This document shows positions 13,098-27,406 of a stretch of DNA of 64,000 nt, in pieces (position 1 is the first letter of the stretch; each line of letters opens with the position of its first letter). A model generated the notes under the pieces. The model saw only the letters and a program-made list of their open reading frames with translations, was not told the origin of the DNA and searched no databases. Origin of the DNA: Phallus indusiatus (Eukaryota; Basidiomycota; Agaricomycetes; Phallales; Phallaceae); the NCBI GenBank assembly GCA_027605045.1, contig JAQFWX010000076.1, forward strand, positions 1 to 64,000, given 5' to 3'. The position numbers and the translations under genes were made by a program.

Positions 13098-16000
13098 TCA
13101 GTGAGGGAGAGTGTGAATGGAAGTGCTTGATACTTGGCGATGAAAGCTATCAGTCACGGTTAGCGCCGTCAATGGTGTAACTGCACTCTCTGTTGGTGTA
13201 ATATTTGACTGTAGCCCCAGGTTCTCCTGCACATTCTCAAATCTTTCGACCAAATGAGAGGTTTTGTGCTCTTCGGAACGTTGAGATGATAACTCAGGGA
13301 ATAGCGCATGCCCAAGATTGCCACCAGACGGCTGGGTCAACGTCTCCCCAAGGGGTCTATTATGACTTGCGATATGTCGTGAAATATTTATTGGGACAGG
13401 GTAATGAGCTGAGAGCTCAGGTGAATATGTACCCAGGGGTGACGAGTAAGAAGGATTAGGTCTCTGAGCAAGATGTGTCGTCGCGAGGGATGGCGACGGC
13501 ACATGGCGAACCATAGATTGATAAGGTTGCAAGGTTGGTGAGACACCGGTAGTTGGCACTACGGGATGATTATTTTCCAACACAGATGATTGATGCCTTG
13601 CGACATAGGGGCGGTCGTGCCCATACACGGGCTGCACTGGCCCTGGTAAAACAGAACAGAAATCGTTGCTTTTGACCATTGGAGCCCCCGCAGTAGTATC
13701 GTTACCAGCAGGTCCTGTTTTACCATTATTGATGCTTATCCCAGCGGTGCCATTACCATTATACATGACCCAATTCTGCGACGAGACATAAGGCTGCTGC
13801 GGGTGAAGCGAATACGAAGATTGCGGGTGTTGATATGATGGGCGCAGTTGTAACTTGGATAAATGTGTACAATTCGCGGAGGAGGATTGTGGTTGGAGGC
13901 GAGAAGGCTGCTCGAGCGGTTTATCTCGCAAACGTTGGTGACTCATCCGCTCCTTCGTATACGTCTTACAAGAGCCGCATACAAACTCCTCCGAATCCCA
14001 ATCACGTCTCGGTCGGCCAGAGATAAAATCTGCCTGATCATGGCATCGAATATGCTGCCACTTAGTGCACACTTCACAGCACATCAATTCTTCTCCGTCA
14101 TCCTGTGTTCTTTTTATAGCGGTATAGAGAGCATTAGCAAGACGACGAACCAAATTCCAACCACGTCTATGACAAATCTCGCAATCCAATTCCCAGGGTT
14201 CGTCTTCTTTAGGAGTCTGCGTTCCACTTTTCGAGCTAGAGCTCTGTACTAAGTGCGACGATGATACCTGACCCTCATCATGTATTGTTCCATTTGTATT
14301 TATAGCCGCTGAAGTCACGTTCATCCTCCTAGTATTCGATGTCCTGGTAGATTTGTTTTAGGGATCAGAAAATTTGCAAATGTTAAAGCATTAAGTTAAC
14401 GCACGTATCGGTAAAAATCCCGGCTTTCTCCTTAAGTCGTACGGACCGCATACTTTCCAGCTTCAGCTTTTCTTCCTCTTCCTTTTTAACCCGTGCTTCC
14501 CATCTTCTATGTCGCTCCAACTCCTTTTCAACCTCTGCCCTCTTTCTAGACTCAGCTTTCTCAGCTTCACGTAGGCTCTCCTTCATAGCTAATCGGGAGG
14601 ATCGTTTACGCTGCATTAAAGCGTCCTCCATAACTTGCTTCTTGACTTCAGCCTGTGTGGTAAACATGTTATAAACAAAATAACAGAGATATGTGATTTC
14701 ACGAGCCTTCAGGACATTGGTGATAGATGGAAGAAGTTCATTCACAAGGAGTTTGTAGAATGCTTTTTCTCTGTTATTAGTCGAGTTTTCGAACTGCTTT
14801 GTGAATTCTTCCCAGTCTTGCAAGGTTACACAGACCTGTTCGAGAATCAGTAAGTACATTTGGGATGTAAGAATAAAAATACCAACAGTTTCCCAACTTT
14901 CTTCATTAGACGTGGTATAACTATGTTCCGGAGCCAACTGGCTTTTTTTATGCCCGGTATCGCTATTGTCATAGTCAGATCCGACGTCACCCTTGTCGCT
15001 TTCTTCATCAGGCAGCTCAGAGAGGTCGCTCAAGCTAGTTAGCTCTGATCCATCGTCAATTAATTTGAACGCAAATCTAGCACCGTCTTTCTCCTCTTCT
15101 TCATTCACTTGAAACTCGGATGTATCTTCTTCGTTGATGTCGCTGCTGTCTTCCTTACCAGTAGGATTTGACGCTTCGGCGACGCTGTCTTTCAGCCATT
15201 CTTCAGGAACTTCCTGCCATTCCTCTTCCTTTCCGCGAAGACGGGAACTTGCCCGAGTGCCTACTATTCTCGGTCTAGTCGGTGGAAGACCCGCAGCCCG
15301 TGAGCGAGTATCGCGAACGGGTCTCCGCGCAACCAATGTAGTAGAATAACGAGAAATAGGCGTCGCTTTGTTATTTACGACCGTTTGTGGAGGAGGGGCC
15401 AATTTTTCGATGGTACTCTGTTTCCGTCGAGAGGAGCCAGCTACGGCGGTAGTCTCGCCGTCTGTTTCCGGTGTAATTCTCTTCCGTTTCCTCGTTTTAG
15501 GAGCAGCTCTTCGTTGGGGGTGATTTTGCTTCCACAGTCGATTACCTTTGAGACATCATAAGAAGAAAGAAAATGACGATGTCAAAAAAATTTACCTCCT
15601 AAGAGCCAGTAATCGTTGCCTCTTACGCCAAAAGCAATGGGCTGTATACGCTGAAAATCAAGTAGATAAGAAAGGAACGAAAAATTGAGGCAGGAATGTC
15701 GCGCACCCAATTGGCATATTCATCGTCATCTCTCATCCGACTTCTCAAGCTGTTTGGGTTATGAAACTGCCACTCGCACATACGATAAAAGAGCTCGAGC
15801 TTTTCGGACATAGTTAAAGATTTGAAGTCGACAGGAGCATTCTCTGTCCCCATTATAGTATCATGAAGGGGAGATCGTTTTAAAGACTGTTTGCGGAGTT
15901 GCTGTTGCCAGTCTTCGAGTCTGGAATTGATTTTAATGACATCGCCGAGGGAAAAGGGGACAATTGTAATTTATCACGAACATCATACGCTTGTCATGGG

Positions 16001-16391
16001 GGGTTAAGCTTGTCAACAAGCGCTGCATAACAGTGGGGATGACAGAATACGACCCAGAAGCCAAATCATCCTCGAGTTCCTGTGACATTCAGAACACGGT
16101 TTGGAAGGCGAACCAACGCGTTTTTTATTGAACGATTCATAGGAGTACGAGATATGATGCTTACAGACAGCTGAATGTCTTCTAAATGAAGAATGGGATT
16201 GAATGTGAATAAGAAATGGCTTAAATAGGCCCATTTCCAATTTGATCTAAGAGCAAGAACTTCCGCCGATGGCGTAGGAGGCTGCGGGGATGCTAGCAGT
16301 GTGAAAATAATTAATGAGAAACAGAGAAATCATGACAAGGCTCTCAAACAGAGAAAAACCCACGAGCAGAGACCTTACGGCCCAAACGCAT
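13098..16391 (-). CDS. DDT/WHIM-like and PHD-finger chromatin protein
   Basis: Several ORFs on this strand splice into one long protein. The N-terminal part has LRSNWKWAYLSHFLFTF and DLEDDLASG...VMQRLL, a DDT-like helical bundle. Then come VDFKSLTMSEKLELFYRMCEW and, across an intron, RIQPIAFGVRGNDYWLLGGNRLW, the signature of Itc1/RSF1/CECR2-type remodeller subunits. A basic nuclear segment, an acidic stretch and a Lys/Glu coiled coil (14,400-14,650) follow. Near 14,050-14,200 a PHD finger reads CEICHRRGWN/DDGEELMCCEVC, WQHIRCHD and FVCGSC. The tail is Gln/Ser/Pro-rich. The start at 16391 (MRLGRK) is a guess; an earlier exon is possible. Likely a histone-reading accessory of an ISWI-type complex, by inference. 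Confidence 0.72.
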
Positions 16392-16661
16392 CCTTTCCAG
16401 GTAAGATGCGAAATCTATAAGGCCGGGACTGGGGTTGATAATGTAAAAGTGGGCACGTAGACGCTCCTTTTCAGTGATTAATATTCCCGCAAATTACTTT
16501 TATAATAGCCCGATTCTAACAGGGCGGGACTTTGTTTCTGATAACGAAAAACAAACAAGAATGTTTCGCCACTCCTTTCAATAGATGACGAGGAAGGAGT
16601 GTGGGAGTCAAGGCGTCTAATTCTTTACTAGCTCAGCTACAATTTTTTTGGGTTATTGCTT

Positions 16662-17537
16662 CTACTCAGCCGCCCGCTCTGCTTTTCGCTGTTTTCTTCT
16701 TTCCCGAGAACGAGCTGATTTGGATTTTACAACAACGGATGGGGATTGATGACTATGCAGCCACAAGATGAGTAAACCCGAACAGAATAAGAAAAAAAGA
16801 GTTTTTATGCTTACGTTGCCCCATGAAATTCTTCTAATGCTGGAAGGGCGCTTACGGACAACGTGATTCTTAAATGAGGAGTGCGGTCCTGTTTTGGACT
16901 TGTAGAGATGAGGGGGCGAAAGGGAACAACCAGATAAATTAAAAATCATACTGTTGTTATTATAATGACTTACTAGTTTCTGCCTGACAACACTCTTGTC
17001 AAATTCGATTCTTGTTCTTGCTTGTCACTTGGTAACAATTCAAGGTCTTGTAATGTCTCTAATTGATTGTATTGATGGAGACCTGAACACAGTACGTTGG
17101 GCTGCACTGCCTCGCTTCCACCCGATTTCTTGCGCTCCCTAACCCACTTTATGTACTCTCTTTTTGTAATCTCAACGACTGTAATGAGTTTAGGTATTGT
17201 CGACGTCGAAGCATGTAATTTTCGTTTCCTGACCGGGTATTCTGAATCGTTGTCGCTTGTTTGCTTTTCGACGACGTTGCTGTCCAAATGACCGTCACCT
17301 ATGGACATATCATTTCTTCCATTCTCTTCGTCTCTTCTTGGTAGTGTATGCAAAACCAGAGGCCTCGAAGGGTTCTCCTGGTTGACGATGGCACACACAT
17401 AAATTCAACAGTAATAAGAAAGATGAAACGAGGCTTTCCTTAATAAAATTTAGCGCGAAAGACACGAAATTCCTTATTTTTCCATGGTTTGTTATGCGTA
17501 ATTCGAAAGGGTCGCTAGAAGATGAGGGGGACGCCAT
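16662..17537 (-). CDS. Alba-domain RNase P/MRP subunit, Rpp25/Pop6-like
   Basis: The spliced protein has the Alba-fold segments of Rpp25: ITNHGKIRNFVSFALNFI, PLVLHTL, KLITVVEITKREYIKW and GLHQYNQL. Rpp25 pairs with Rpp20 to bind the RNA of RNase P and RNase MRP, acting in tRNA and rRNA processing. An acidic low-complexity insert of about 50 residues separates the strand (VLHT) from the helix (ITKREY). The C-terminus ends in a basic SKSARSRERRKQRKAERAAE-like tail. I start at ATG 17537 (MASPSSSS); a frame open to 17546 would need a GTG start. The splice between 16,950 and 16,975 is uncertain. It is head-to-head with RPT2. Confidence 0.62.
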
Positions 17538-17612
17538 GAAGGTCACGCGTCACGCTATTCGGGCTGACGCGTCTCTCTCAACGACTCCAAACTTTTGACT
17601 GCTTGACACATT
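17538..17612. promoter_or_regulatory. 75-bp bidirectional promoter with two ACGCGT sites
   Basis: Only 75 bp lie between the start codon of the Rpp25-like gene (minus) and that of RPT2 (plus). It holds two ACGCGT hexamers at 17545-17550 and 17567-17572, 22 bp apart. In ascomycete yeasts ACGCGT is the MBF (MCB) site; use of it here is inference. Confidence 0.5.
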
Positions 17613-19230
<1,618 letters not shown>

Positions 19231-19565
19231 TTCTCGTTCTCTTGTTTGGGAGGATTTATGTACATCAACTAATAAAGCGCAATTCCCCATTACTCACTGA
19301 ACTAGTCGACAAATCCTTTTCTTTTAAAGTCGGCTCAAATGGTGAACAGATGTGCGGGTTATTGAGGGATCATTCGTATTGTCATTAAGAGTGATAAGAA
19401 CGTGCTATCTGATTTTGAGAACTTTTTCATCGTTTTACGGGTCATACAGACTTTGTAAATTAGCCATTTTAAGCATCAAAGTATATATGTATATGCATAA
19501 CTGAAGATGAGTGGGAGAGGATAAAGACCGGGTTTGGGATAAACTATGAGTGTAGATGCGGTCTT
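19231..19565. other. Convergent intergenic RPT2/eS26
   Basis: Holds the two 3' untranslated ends. AT-rich with no ORF or repeat that I can identify. Confidence 0.4.
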
Positions 19566-20176
19566 TCATCGACCAGCAGCCGCGACCTCAGCAGCTTGTA
19601 CGGCCGGATTGACCTTTTTACCGTCCTTGTAGCGTACTCTCGGAGGAGCGCGGTTTCGGCGACCTTCTCTTGAACGAACACGAACGACTGCGAAGTATGG
19701 GTTAACTGGGAGCGGCAACTATAATTAGAATTACATACTGTGGGCATGGATCGCACACGATACGCAGTATACGATTTTGGTATACAACTTTGGAATGGTG
19801 TATTCTGGGGGAAAAAGGGGGAGAGGTAACGTAAATGAACCGATATAGTAGTATGCATATGAGGGGAGAATAGGTAATACCGGGATAAACACTGGCTTCG
19901 TTAATATCTCGTACAGCAGCGCTTTCCACCATGTTGCGAACAGTAAACCGCTTGATGGCTTTATCTTTGGCTACACAGCGCGAACAGTTCGAACAACGGA
20001 GGAATTTAACGTGGCCTCGGCCCTTTTTGTTACGACCGTTATTCCGCCTTTTTTAGTCTGAGAAAAAACACATTCGTCAGCACAAGCAAGTCAGTTACAT
20101 CCAAATGGACATATGTGCATCCATTGGCACCGCCGGTGAAATATGTCCTTAAATGATCAGTAAAGACACATACCAT
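19566..20176 (-). CDS. RPS26: 40S ribosomal protein eS26
   Basis: Small-subunit protein near the mRNA exit channel. The ATG (20176-20174) stands alone as the first coding exon; an intron covers 20058-20173. Exon 2 gives [38 protein letters not shown], with the zinc-binding CxxC, then [17 protein letters not shown]. After a further intron come [29 protein letters not shown] and a tail of [14 protein letters not shown], ending AAAGR then TGA at 19566. An intron near 19,690-19,740 lies in the last third. Size (about 120 aa) and cysteines match the family. Confidence 0.95.
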
Positions 20177-21477
20177 TGCGAGGAAGTGAGATTGGATGAA
20201 AAAAGAGTCGAATTGAGGATGAGAAACAGGCCGTCTGCTGTTCTTGGTTGGTGCAAGGTGTCTGTACACCACTACTTACTGTCCTTGGACAATATAGACG
20301 CCCAATAACAGTTAGGCGCCATATCCGGCTGAGGTCTCCGTTTTCAGGTTTAGGTGAGCGCCAAAAAGCGGAAAGTCCCGAGTCGGAGGACCTCCCGGTC
20401 TCCAAATGGCAAAGAGCAAGGTCAACCAGGGTCAACCCTGCTGGACTTCATAATTCATCACACTACACTGGAGTGCTTGCATATACAAAACGGGGTGTCT
20501 CCGTCTCGCATGGAATCTTGGTCGATATCCACAAAGGCAATTGCACTAATTAGATCATTGACACGTTCTTTGTTATTCTATCAAGATCTAGGAACTGAGC
20601 CCTCCTGTTGAGTAATGTAATGCTACTAATGCAGGTTCAGAATGAATCTTTCTTCTTGAGAGCTGGGATTGCAAACCTAGGATAGTTCTCCCAAGTTGCC
20701 GGAGGGCACTTATATTATATATCGCCGCACTGACATTGGTGTTTCAGGCGATGATGCTCCCAATTGAGCGGACCCGACAGTTGGATTGCTCGGTAAGTTC
20801 AGTTCCAATTGCTAATTGATTGCTATGGACTTGCAACTTCTGCTGGCGTGCATAAATCAATTGTCATGGCAAGAATGAGAAAGTACACACACACACTCGA
20901 TGCACAACGTTTTTGCGCGTTTGCGGAAATCAAAACTAAGCCTGTGAAATTTTTGCGCTGGATATTTGCCGGGGGACAAGGACATGGGAATCTGCGTAAA
21001 AGATAACCAGCATGGAATATTACCGAAAGCTAAGGGAAATGCACTATCTAGTCCGTAAGTGGAATGCCCCTCTCACGTTCCTGTGGACAGTACATAGTAA
21101 GTACGGTAGTCCTGTAGTATATAACATACAAATTTGTATAATCTACGTTTGTTCTACGTATTTATCTAGATTCCCTAAAAGGTCGTGGAAACGGGGAGCC
21201 CCATTCAGCTTTCATCAAGATATTTTCTGATATTCAAATTATTCAAATATCCAAAATATTCAACCCCTCATTCGCATATTCGCATGCTCACGCGACACCG
21301 ACAATTAACCGCGCGTGACAGCAAATCCACGGTCAAGACGGCACGGACAACAAGGCCAAGCAAGGTCTCGTGAATTGCGCTTCAAGTCGATCTTGATTCT
21401 TCGCTTGTTAGTAGTATTAATGTTATTTTTATAAGATTTTCTTTCTCTCGCCCGTACCCCTCGTCCTTGAGTTCAGC
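20177..21477. other. 1.3-kb intergenic region upstream of the sugar transporter
   Basis: No coherent ORF, RNA gene or transposon end found. Short AT-rich repeats of ATATTCAAAT type lie near 21,230-21,280, and a small inverted repeat (GGTCAACC/GGTTGACC type) near 20,420-20,440. It probably contains both the eS26 and the transporter promoters. Confidence 0.35.
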
Positions 21478-24400
21478 ATGGAGTGGAATGCTGTCGTCGA
21501 CCTCGTCAGCAGACGCGAGCCCTGGTACAAGAACAGCGGTAAGCTCTCGTCTCCCTTTTCTATTTCTTGTTTATTCCTCAAGCCACGATCCCCTCAAACG
21601 AATAAATATTCGCACAAATAAATGGAAACAATTTTGTTTTATCCGGACGTATACAGTAAAACATCACTTGCGCTAACTCATCCCATATACAGGCTTAGTG
21701 GCCCTTAATTTATGTCTTTTACTTCCTCTGCTCACTGCCAGTATTAACGGCTACGATTCTTCCGTTGTTAATGGTATCTCTCCTACCTGTTACCTTAAGA
21801 GTCTGAATAATCCGATGGCTCATCGTCATCTGATATTTATTGTAGGTCTCCAGTTACTCCCAGACTGGCAGAAGTTCTTCCGTAACCCAAATGGAACAGC
21901 TCTAGGTTAATGTCTTAATTCATTCGTTGTATAACCCTCGGTTCTCATTTCTTTTTCTAAATATTTTTCCCTCGTACCACCAGGCTTCGTCAGTGCCGCT
22001 CAAGGCATTGGTTCCCTCATTGTTCGCTACCTATACCTATGCGGTAGTGTTCACCCTTAGCCTAACTTCGTTTCTCTCTTTTCTTCCATGTTAGGCTATT
22101 CCAATTGCCCCTTACGCGAGCGATGGCATCGGGCGTAAAAGAACCCTTTTATCTGGCTCTCTTGTCCTCGTCGGCGGAACTATCCTTCAAGTACTATCAC
22201 GCAATCTTACTCATTTCATCGCCGCCCGTACCATCAGTATGTCTGATCTTGAACTTGTGCCTTTGTTGTCTTCTTTTTTTTTTTATTTTCTCTCAAATTC
22301 AGTTGGCTTTGGTCTCTGTTTTGCCACAAACGCAGCACCCTTGTTGATCACAGAGTTAGCATATCCTACGCAGGCATGTTCCCCTATGACTAACGTTCAT
22401 CCTCTCATCCTAATTGACATTTTTCTTTTCTAAGCGTGGTCCTATAACCGCATTGTCAGTCATCATTAGACACCTAAAACGGAATACCTTCACTCACACA
22501 AAAATGCGCCGTCATTAGATATAATTCCTCGTGGTATGCGGGAAGTATCATTTGTATGTTCCCCCTATATCGGTAGTAAGCTGTGTGATCGTAACCAGAT
22601 TCCATTTAATAGCTGCCTGGGCTACCTTCGCTGCATTCATAGGAAGCGGCGGATCGATATGGTCGTGGAGGTAATAGTTGTCTCTTACTTTCCCTTCTGT
22701 TTACTTTTGCTTCATGTGGCACTCACGCAAGACATCGCTTCGGTTCAAAAAAACTGCATATAGAATACCCGTCATCGTCCAAGGAATAGGCTCTATGCTC
22801 CAATGTTGCCTCATTTGGTGTGTTATCATCCTTCCAATACAAAACTTCATTTAATACCCTGTGTTCAGGTTTATTCCCGAAAGCCCCAGATGGCTTATCT
22901 CGAAAGGGCGTGTAAGTTATCTCCATACCTATATATCAACGGAATATAATAAAATAATCTGTTTGGTTAACGTCAGGACATAGAAGCAATGGAAATCTTA
23001 GCGCGGTATCATGCGAATGGCGGACATATTCGAGATCCGCTTGTAGTCTTTGAATGGACCCGTAAGTCGAAAACAATTGTCATTAATACTTTAGTCGTTC
23101 TCCTATTTTTGCAACTCATCCACCTCCATGCATTGTTTTGATAGAAATCCGGCATGCGCTTCAATTAGAGCGTGAGATCTCAAAAACAACCTCTTGGTTG
23201 ACCTTGTTCAAGTCCCCGGGAAACAGGAAACGTATGCGCATTATTCTAGCTATCGGTTTATTCAGCCAATGGTCGGGGAATGGTCTTGTAAGAATAACTT
23301 CCTTCTTCCTCCCTCCTCAACAAGCGTCGTGGAAGTCTCATCTGACATTGGAATATCTTGAACTGGTTAAGGTTTCATATTATATAAACCTCGTACTGGA
23401 GGCTATTGGAATACAAGATACCCAGACGAAAATATGGGTAAATGGTGTATTACAAGTCTGGAACCTCATTGTAGCTGCTGGTCAGTTATTCGGGGAGATA
23501 AAAAAAATGAATTACTGAATCACTGATTTTGAGTAAATTATCCTATAGGTGCGTCACTCTTAGTCGAACGCGTAGGCCGAAGAGTGCTGTTTGTTACCTC
23601 TAATGTGGGGATGCTCATTTGTCCGTCGCACTTAATTCTGGCTTTGTTTACTAATCCCTCACGTACAATGGACCATGCTGCTAGCCTTTGCTATGTGGAC
23701 CCTCACTACGGCTTTATTCCAGACAAGACATGATGCTGCGGCTGCAAAAGCTACTATGGGAATTTTGTTCGCCTTCTATCTCTTTTACGACATGGCGTAC
23801 ACGCCTATGCTCGTTGGTACGCGATGTGCTCCGTTTCTGTTGCGAAATAATCTATTTATCCCTTTACCTAAGCTTATACCCTTGAAATTTTACCATTCAG
23901 CATTCGTGCCAAAGGATTTTCTTTGATGGTTCGTGCTTTTCAGTTTGGTTCGAAGTATACTGTATCCCATTTTATTTATATCTCAGAATTTACTCGTTTG
24001 TGCTGCTTTAGCTTTTAATCAGTTCGTCAACCCATGGGCATTGCAAGCGCTCGGTTGGAAATATGTGAGTACATGTATGATTTTTGTGCACTCAAGTTGC
24101 GTATAACGTAACCGCAAGTATCTCGTTTACGATGGCTGGCTAATGTTTGAGCTATTGTTTGTCCTGCGGTACGTCATTGAGACAAAAGGTAGGTAATCGA
24201 TTCGGACCGTCTCTAAGAACCAAACAAGCTAGTCGCTGGAACTTCATTTTGTTTGCTTAGGCCGGACTCTTGAGGAAACAGCTACGCTTTTCGATGGTAC
24301 GCAAGAAGGCATCGAATTACATGAGCTTGGAACTATAGCAGCTACACAATCCCTAAACTCTCTCAGGAACGAAGGCCTCATCTCGACAGCCTCGACAACT

Positions 24401-24580
24401 GCCCACCAAACTCGTACGGGGGCGACTTCTCATTCAGTAGATTTCAAACAAACAATGAATAACAACGGTGGTTCTGGCATCAAGAAAAATACGCAATCCA
24501 TCAGCACTAATTCCCAAAGTCTTATAATTGATTTGTCTACCTGCACAGCTGATGATAAGCTACGATGGCATCCAGAATAA
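21478..24580 (+). CDS. MFS sugar transporter
   Basis: Twelve-helix major-facilitator sugar porter in the plasma membrane. Exon 1 (ATG 21478) reads MEWNAVVDLVSRREPWYKNSG. Helix 1 has the motif SINGYDSSVVNGLQLLP. Further marks: FVSAAQGIGSL, DGIGRKRTLLSGS (the GR[KR] loop 2-3 motif), FGLCFATNAAPLLITELAYPTQRG, SIWSWRIPVIVQ, IPESPRWLISKGR (PESPRWL motif), SQWSGNGLVSYYI, VERVGRR and VIETKGRTLEET (PETKG-type). These define the hexose/disaccharide porter family. About twelve introns, all small. The long hydrophilic C-tail is rich in Thr/Ser. No break seen. It may be a hexose or lactose-type porter; sequence does not decide. It converges on the amylase gene. Confidence 0.9.
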
Positions 24581-24775
24581 TTGGATACTATAATGTTTAT
24601 AACCCTTGTCGCCCTTTTCATCTTCCCTTGGTTTCATGTGCATTACATTTGAATATGTATTTTCGTGATCACCGTTTAAATCACGTTTCCTCATTATCTG
24701 TTCGACAATGAGTTGTATTCTTATCTGTATCATAATTAATTTTTTTGCGGGATAACAACATGTCATTACCCCCGG

Positions 24776-27406
24776 CTAGTTCAGTATATTATATATGTTC
24801 CCAAGCCTTACGTGGTCGGAGCCCGACATTGAATTAATGCGAGTTTGTACACGGACGGTTTGGGTAGTTTCAACCCATACTGCAATTTTTCCAAAGTGAC
24901 AATGAAATATCCCTTCACCTCTGGCATTCGTACTGACTTCCGGCGTGGTCGTCATATCCCCAAATATATTCTGATATCTTTTACCACCGTTCTGCTGTTT
25001 TGACAATTTCTCAATGGTTCATGAAATTTGAATACAACTTGAACTACCTTTCCCGCACACATGGATACAGTGTGAAAGCGGTTGGGATTTATTTCCTTCT
25101 TGCAAGTACTAGTTTGGCCATTGTCAAAAATTGTATGTAATTCAACATCATTGAATCGCACCTTGACTTTTGTTCGTTTGCGCTCGACATCAATACAACG
25201 CAGCCCGGCCGAGAACTGTCAATACCTGTATGTACGAAACCAATGCAATCAGACAGGGGAGAGTGTTTAATCAGATCGATCTGTGTGCCATGGGTAAAGT
25301 TTTGTCTTAGGGAAATGAGACTCGTCAATATGGGCCCCAAATCCGAATCGTATAAATCTCCAGGATACAAATCGCCGTAGAATACACAACTATTAATTTA
25401 AAGTAGGTGAAAATCGAAAGAGATGGGTCTAATAGTATGTTAATTTTTGAGAATCTGACTCACGGAAAACCTTGCTTGCGAAGCAAAATAAGGGCGTATG
25501 CATGCGGCTTGAACCAACTTTCAACCTGAACGATCAATATTGTTGTGTGTACCGAGCTTTTATGGTGTGAAACTTCCCCAGCTTTCTAAAGATTGACCAA
25601 TCGCCTAGATTATCAAAAATTAATTTTAAAAAAAGTGGGAGTTATAGCTTGTTGAAGACTAGTACCGTGCTAGATAACTGTGGTCATGTCGTTTTGCAAC
25701 CAAAACCAAGGACTCACTCGTGGTTGTCTACAAATGTTACTGCATCATCCGGCCTGTGCTTGACTATTGTTCCTGAGAATATTTTTCTAAGATCGAATTG
25801 ATGACCTAGTCGACTTGCAAGGTGAAAATTTTCATGAAGAGGGACATCGAAAAATGAACTCTGGAGCGTAAATGATATATGACTGTAGTGCATCAACTGT
25901 ATAAGAGTTTATCATACCTCTCCCCGAAGATGCCGCATATATTTGCGGATTGTTTTATAACTCAAAAATTTGTGATATACTTAAAGGTACAAGGTCTTGT
26001 CAGGCAACTTACTTCCCCGACCAGCATTCCGAAACAATGAAGAGGTTTTTGTGCACTCGCGCGAATGATGAATCTGATCTCACATTTTAGAGAACATGTT
26101 ATTTTGACTGCGGTTCGACATACAAATTTCAGTAGGAATTTGTAATCGAAGTGCTTAACCGCATCGAACCGCATTCCATTACACCCTGTCGTCTAGGAGA
26201 TGTGATGAGAGGAAAACCTTGGATCATATTGGAAGAACTAGCCTGCAGAATCCAAGTGCCCCATGATAAGAGATCCTTTTGTACCTCCGGATGCCTGTGA
26301 TCAATCTGCGAAAAACATAAGACTACAGATCTCTAAACATTCTGTTCTACGTGACCTACATCGGCACCTGTACGGTCTATTAGGCAGGATGTGTTATTAT
26401 GAGAGCAAATCACACACACCCAGCAAAAAATCATAATTTCCAAATTCCTTTTCTACGTGTTTTGACCACCCTTCGTGTCCTCGACCGGTTATCTTGAATA
26501 TCCCATTGGAGCGCGTGCGGTTGTCGTAATCAACACCTCAATGAGATAGAATTTATTCCTGATCTAAAATCAATATAGGTACGTACCTGTGAAATGTTGC
26601 TGCGTCCATTTGAATTCACTATACTAATTTGGTTGTTCAGAGGACAAGTATTATCGAGATAATTAGACAGAACTACTTGTCCTTCACGCCCAGGGAATTC
26701 AAAACATGTCCAGCCCTTATATCATCATTTAACCTTTGGTGAAAGGAAGCGTGGGAATTAAATTATACTTCTATTTCTTCCACAGGACCTAGCTCAAGAT
26801 TCCGGTTCTGAGGATCAACGCGAACGGCAGGGAACACTTCTGTCTGGTCTGCACCCAGTTTATGCTGACCCAAATCAGTGATTGCCAGGGAAATTGAGAA
26901 TTAGGAGTTACATTGAGTACGGCGTCAACGATAATTCCTAGACCGTGGGCTTTGGCTGTGAAGCAAGCAGAAATCAACTGCTCTTTTGTCCCCCACCTGG
27001 TGGCTCTTCCTTCCTTTTGATTGAATTCGCCTAGATCCCACTATAAGGAGGAGACCTTTAATGTGAGCTGAACCTAAATTCTAGTGTAAATTAAGCATAT
27101 GTCTTACCAAATCATAAGCATCGTAACCCCTTCCTTCCTGTGTCAAAAGAAGTGCACAGAACCAGCTCCTAGGAAGATCCTCCAATTTTATACTACTTAC
27201 CTTTGTCATAGCTTTATTGGGAGGAGGCAGCCAGACATGGCTAAAGCCCATTCGCGCCAAATTCGGGGTTTCTTCTTCAAATATCTGCCACCAGGTTTTT
27301 TTATCGTTACCCTTACTATTCCATTCGAAAAACTGTAACTACGGTAAATCGAATCGCAGCTGAAGAAGTGCTATCCAACTTGAACAGATGATTATGACTT
27401 TACCAT
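24776..27406 (-). CDS. Cytosolic GH13 alpha-amylase (bacterial/AmyD-like)
   Basis: Glycoside hydrolase that cuts alpha-1,4-glucans, without a signal peptide, so probably intracellular glycogen or maltodextrin processing. The ATG (27406-27404) is followed at once by an intron to 27339; exon 2 begins LQFFEWNSKG. Then come FSHVWLPPPNKAM, GYDAYDLWDLGEFNQK, GIIVDAVLN-H, FEFPGREGQ, GMRFDAVKHFDYKF (nucleophile Asp), LFIVSECWSG (acid Glu), DDAVTFVDNHD (third Asp) and CVFYGDLYPG. The C-terminal beta domain is YQNIFGD...GIFHCHFGKIAVWVE. All three catalytic residues are present. Many introns are needed, and two joints (around 26,070-26,110 and 25,530-25,600) need uncommon splice sites or hide a frameshift, so the gene may be decaying. 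Confidence 0.72.

Noticed and set aside
17310..17546. Start of the Rpp25-like gene at 17546
   Set aside because: The codon there is GTG. The first ATG in frame is at 17537.
20248..20611. Overlapping ORFs upstream of the sugar transporter
   Set aside because: No start context, splice logic or motif; two frames overlap with equal length, as expected by chance.
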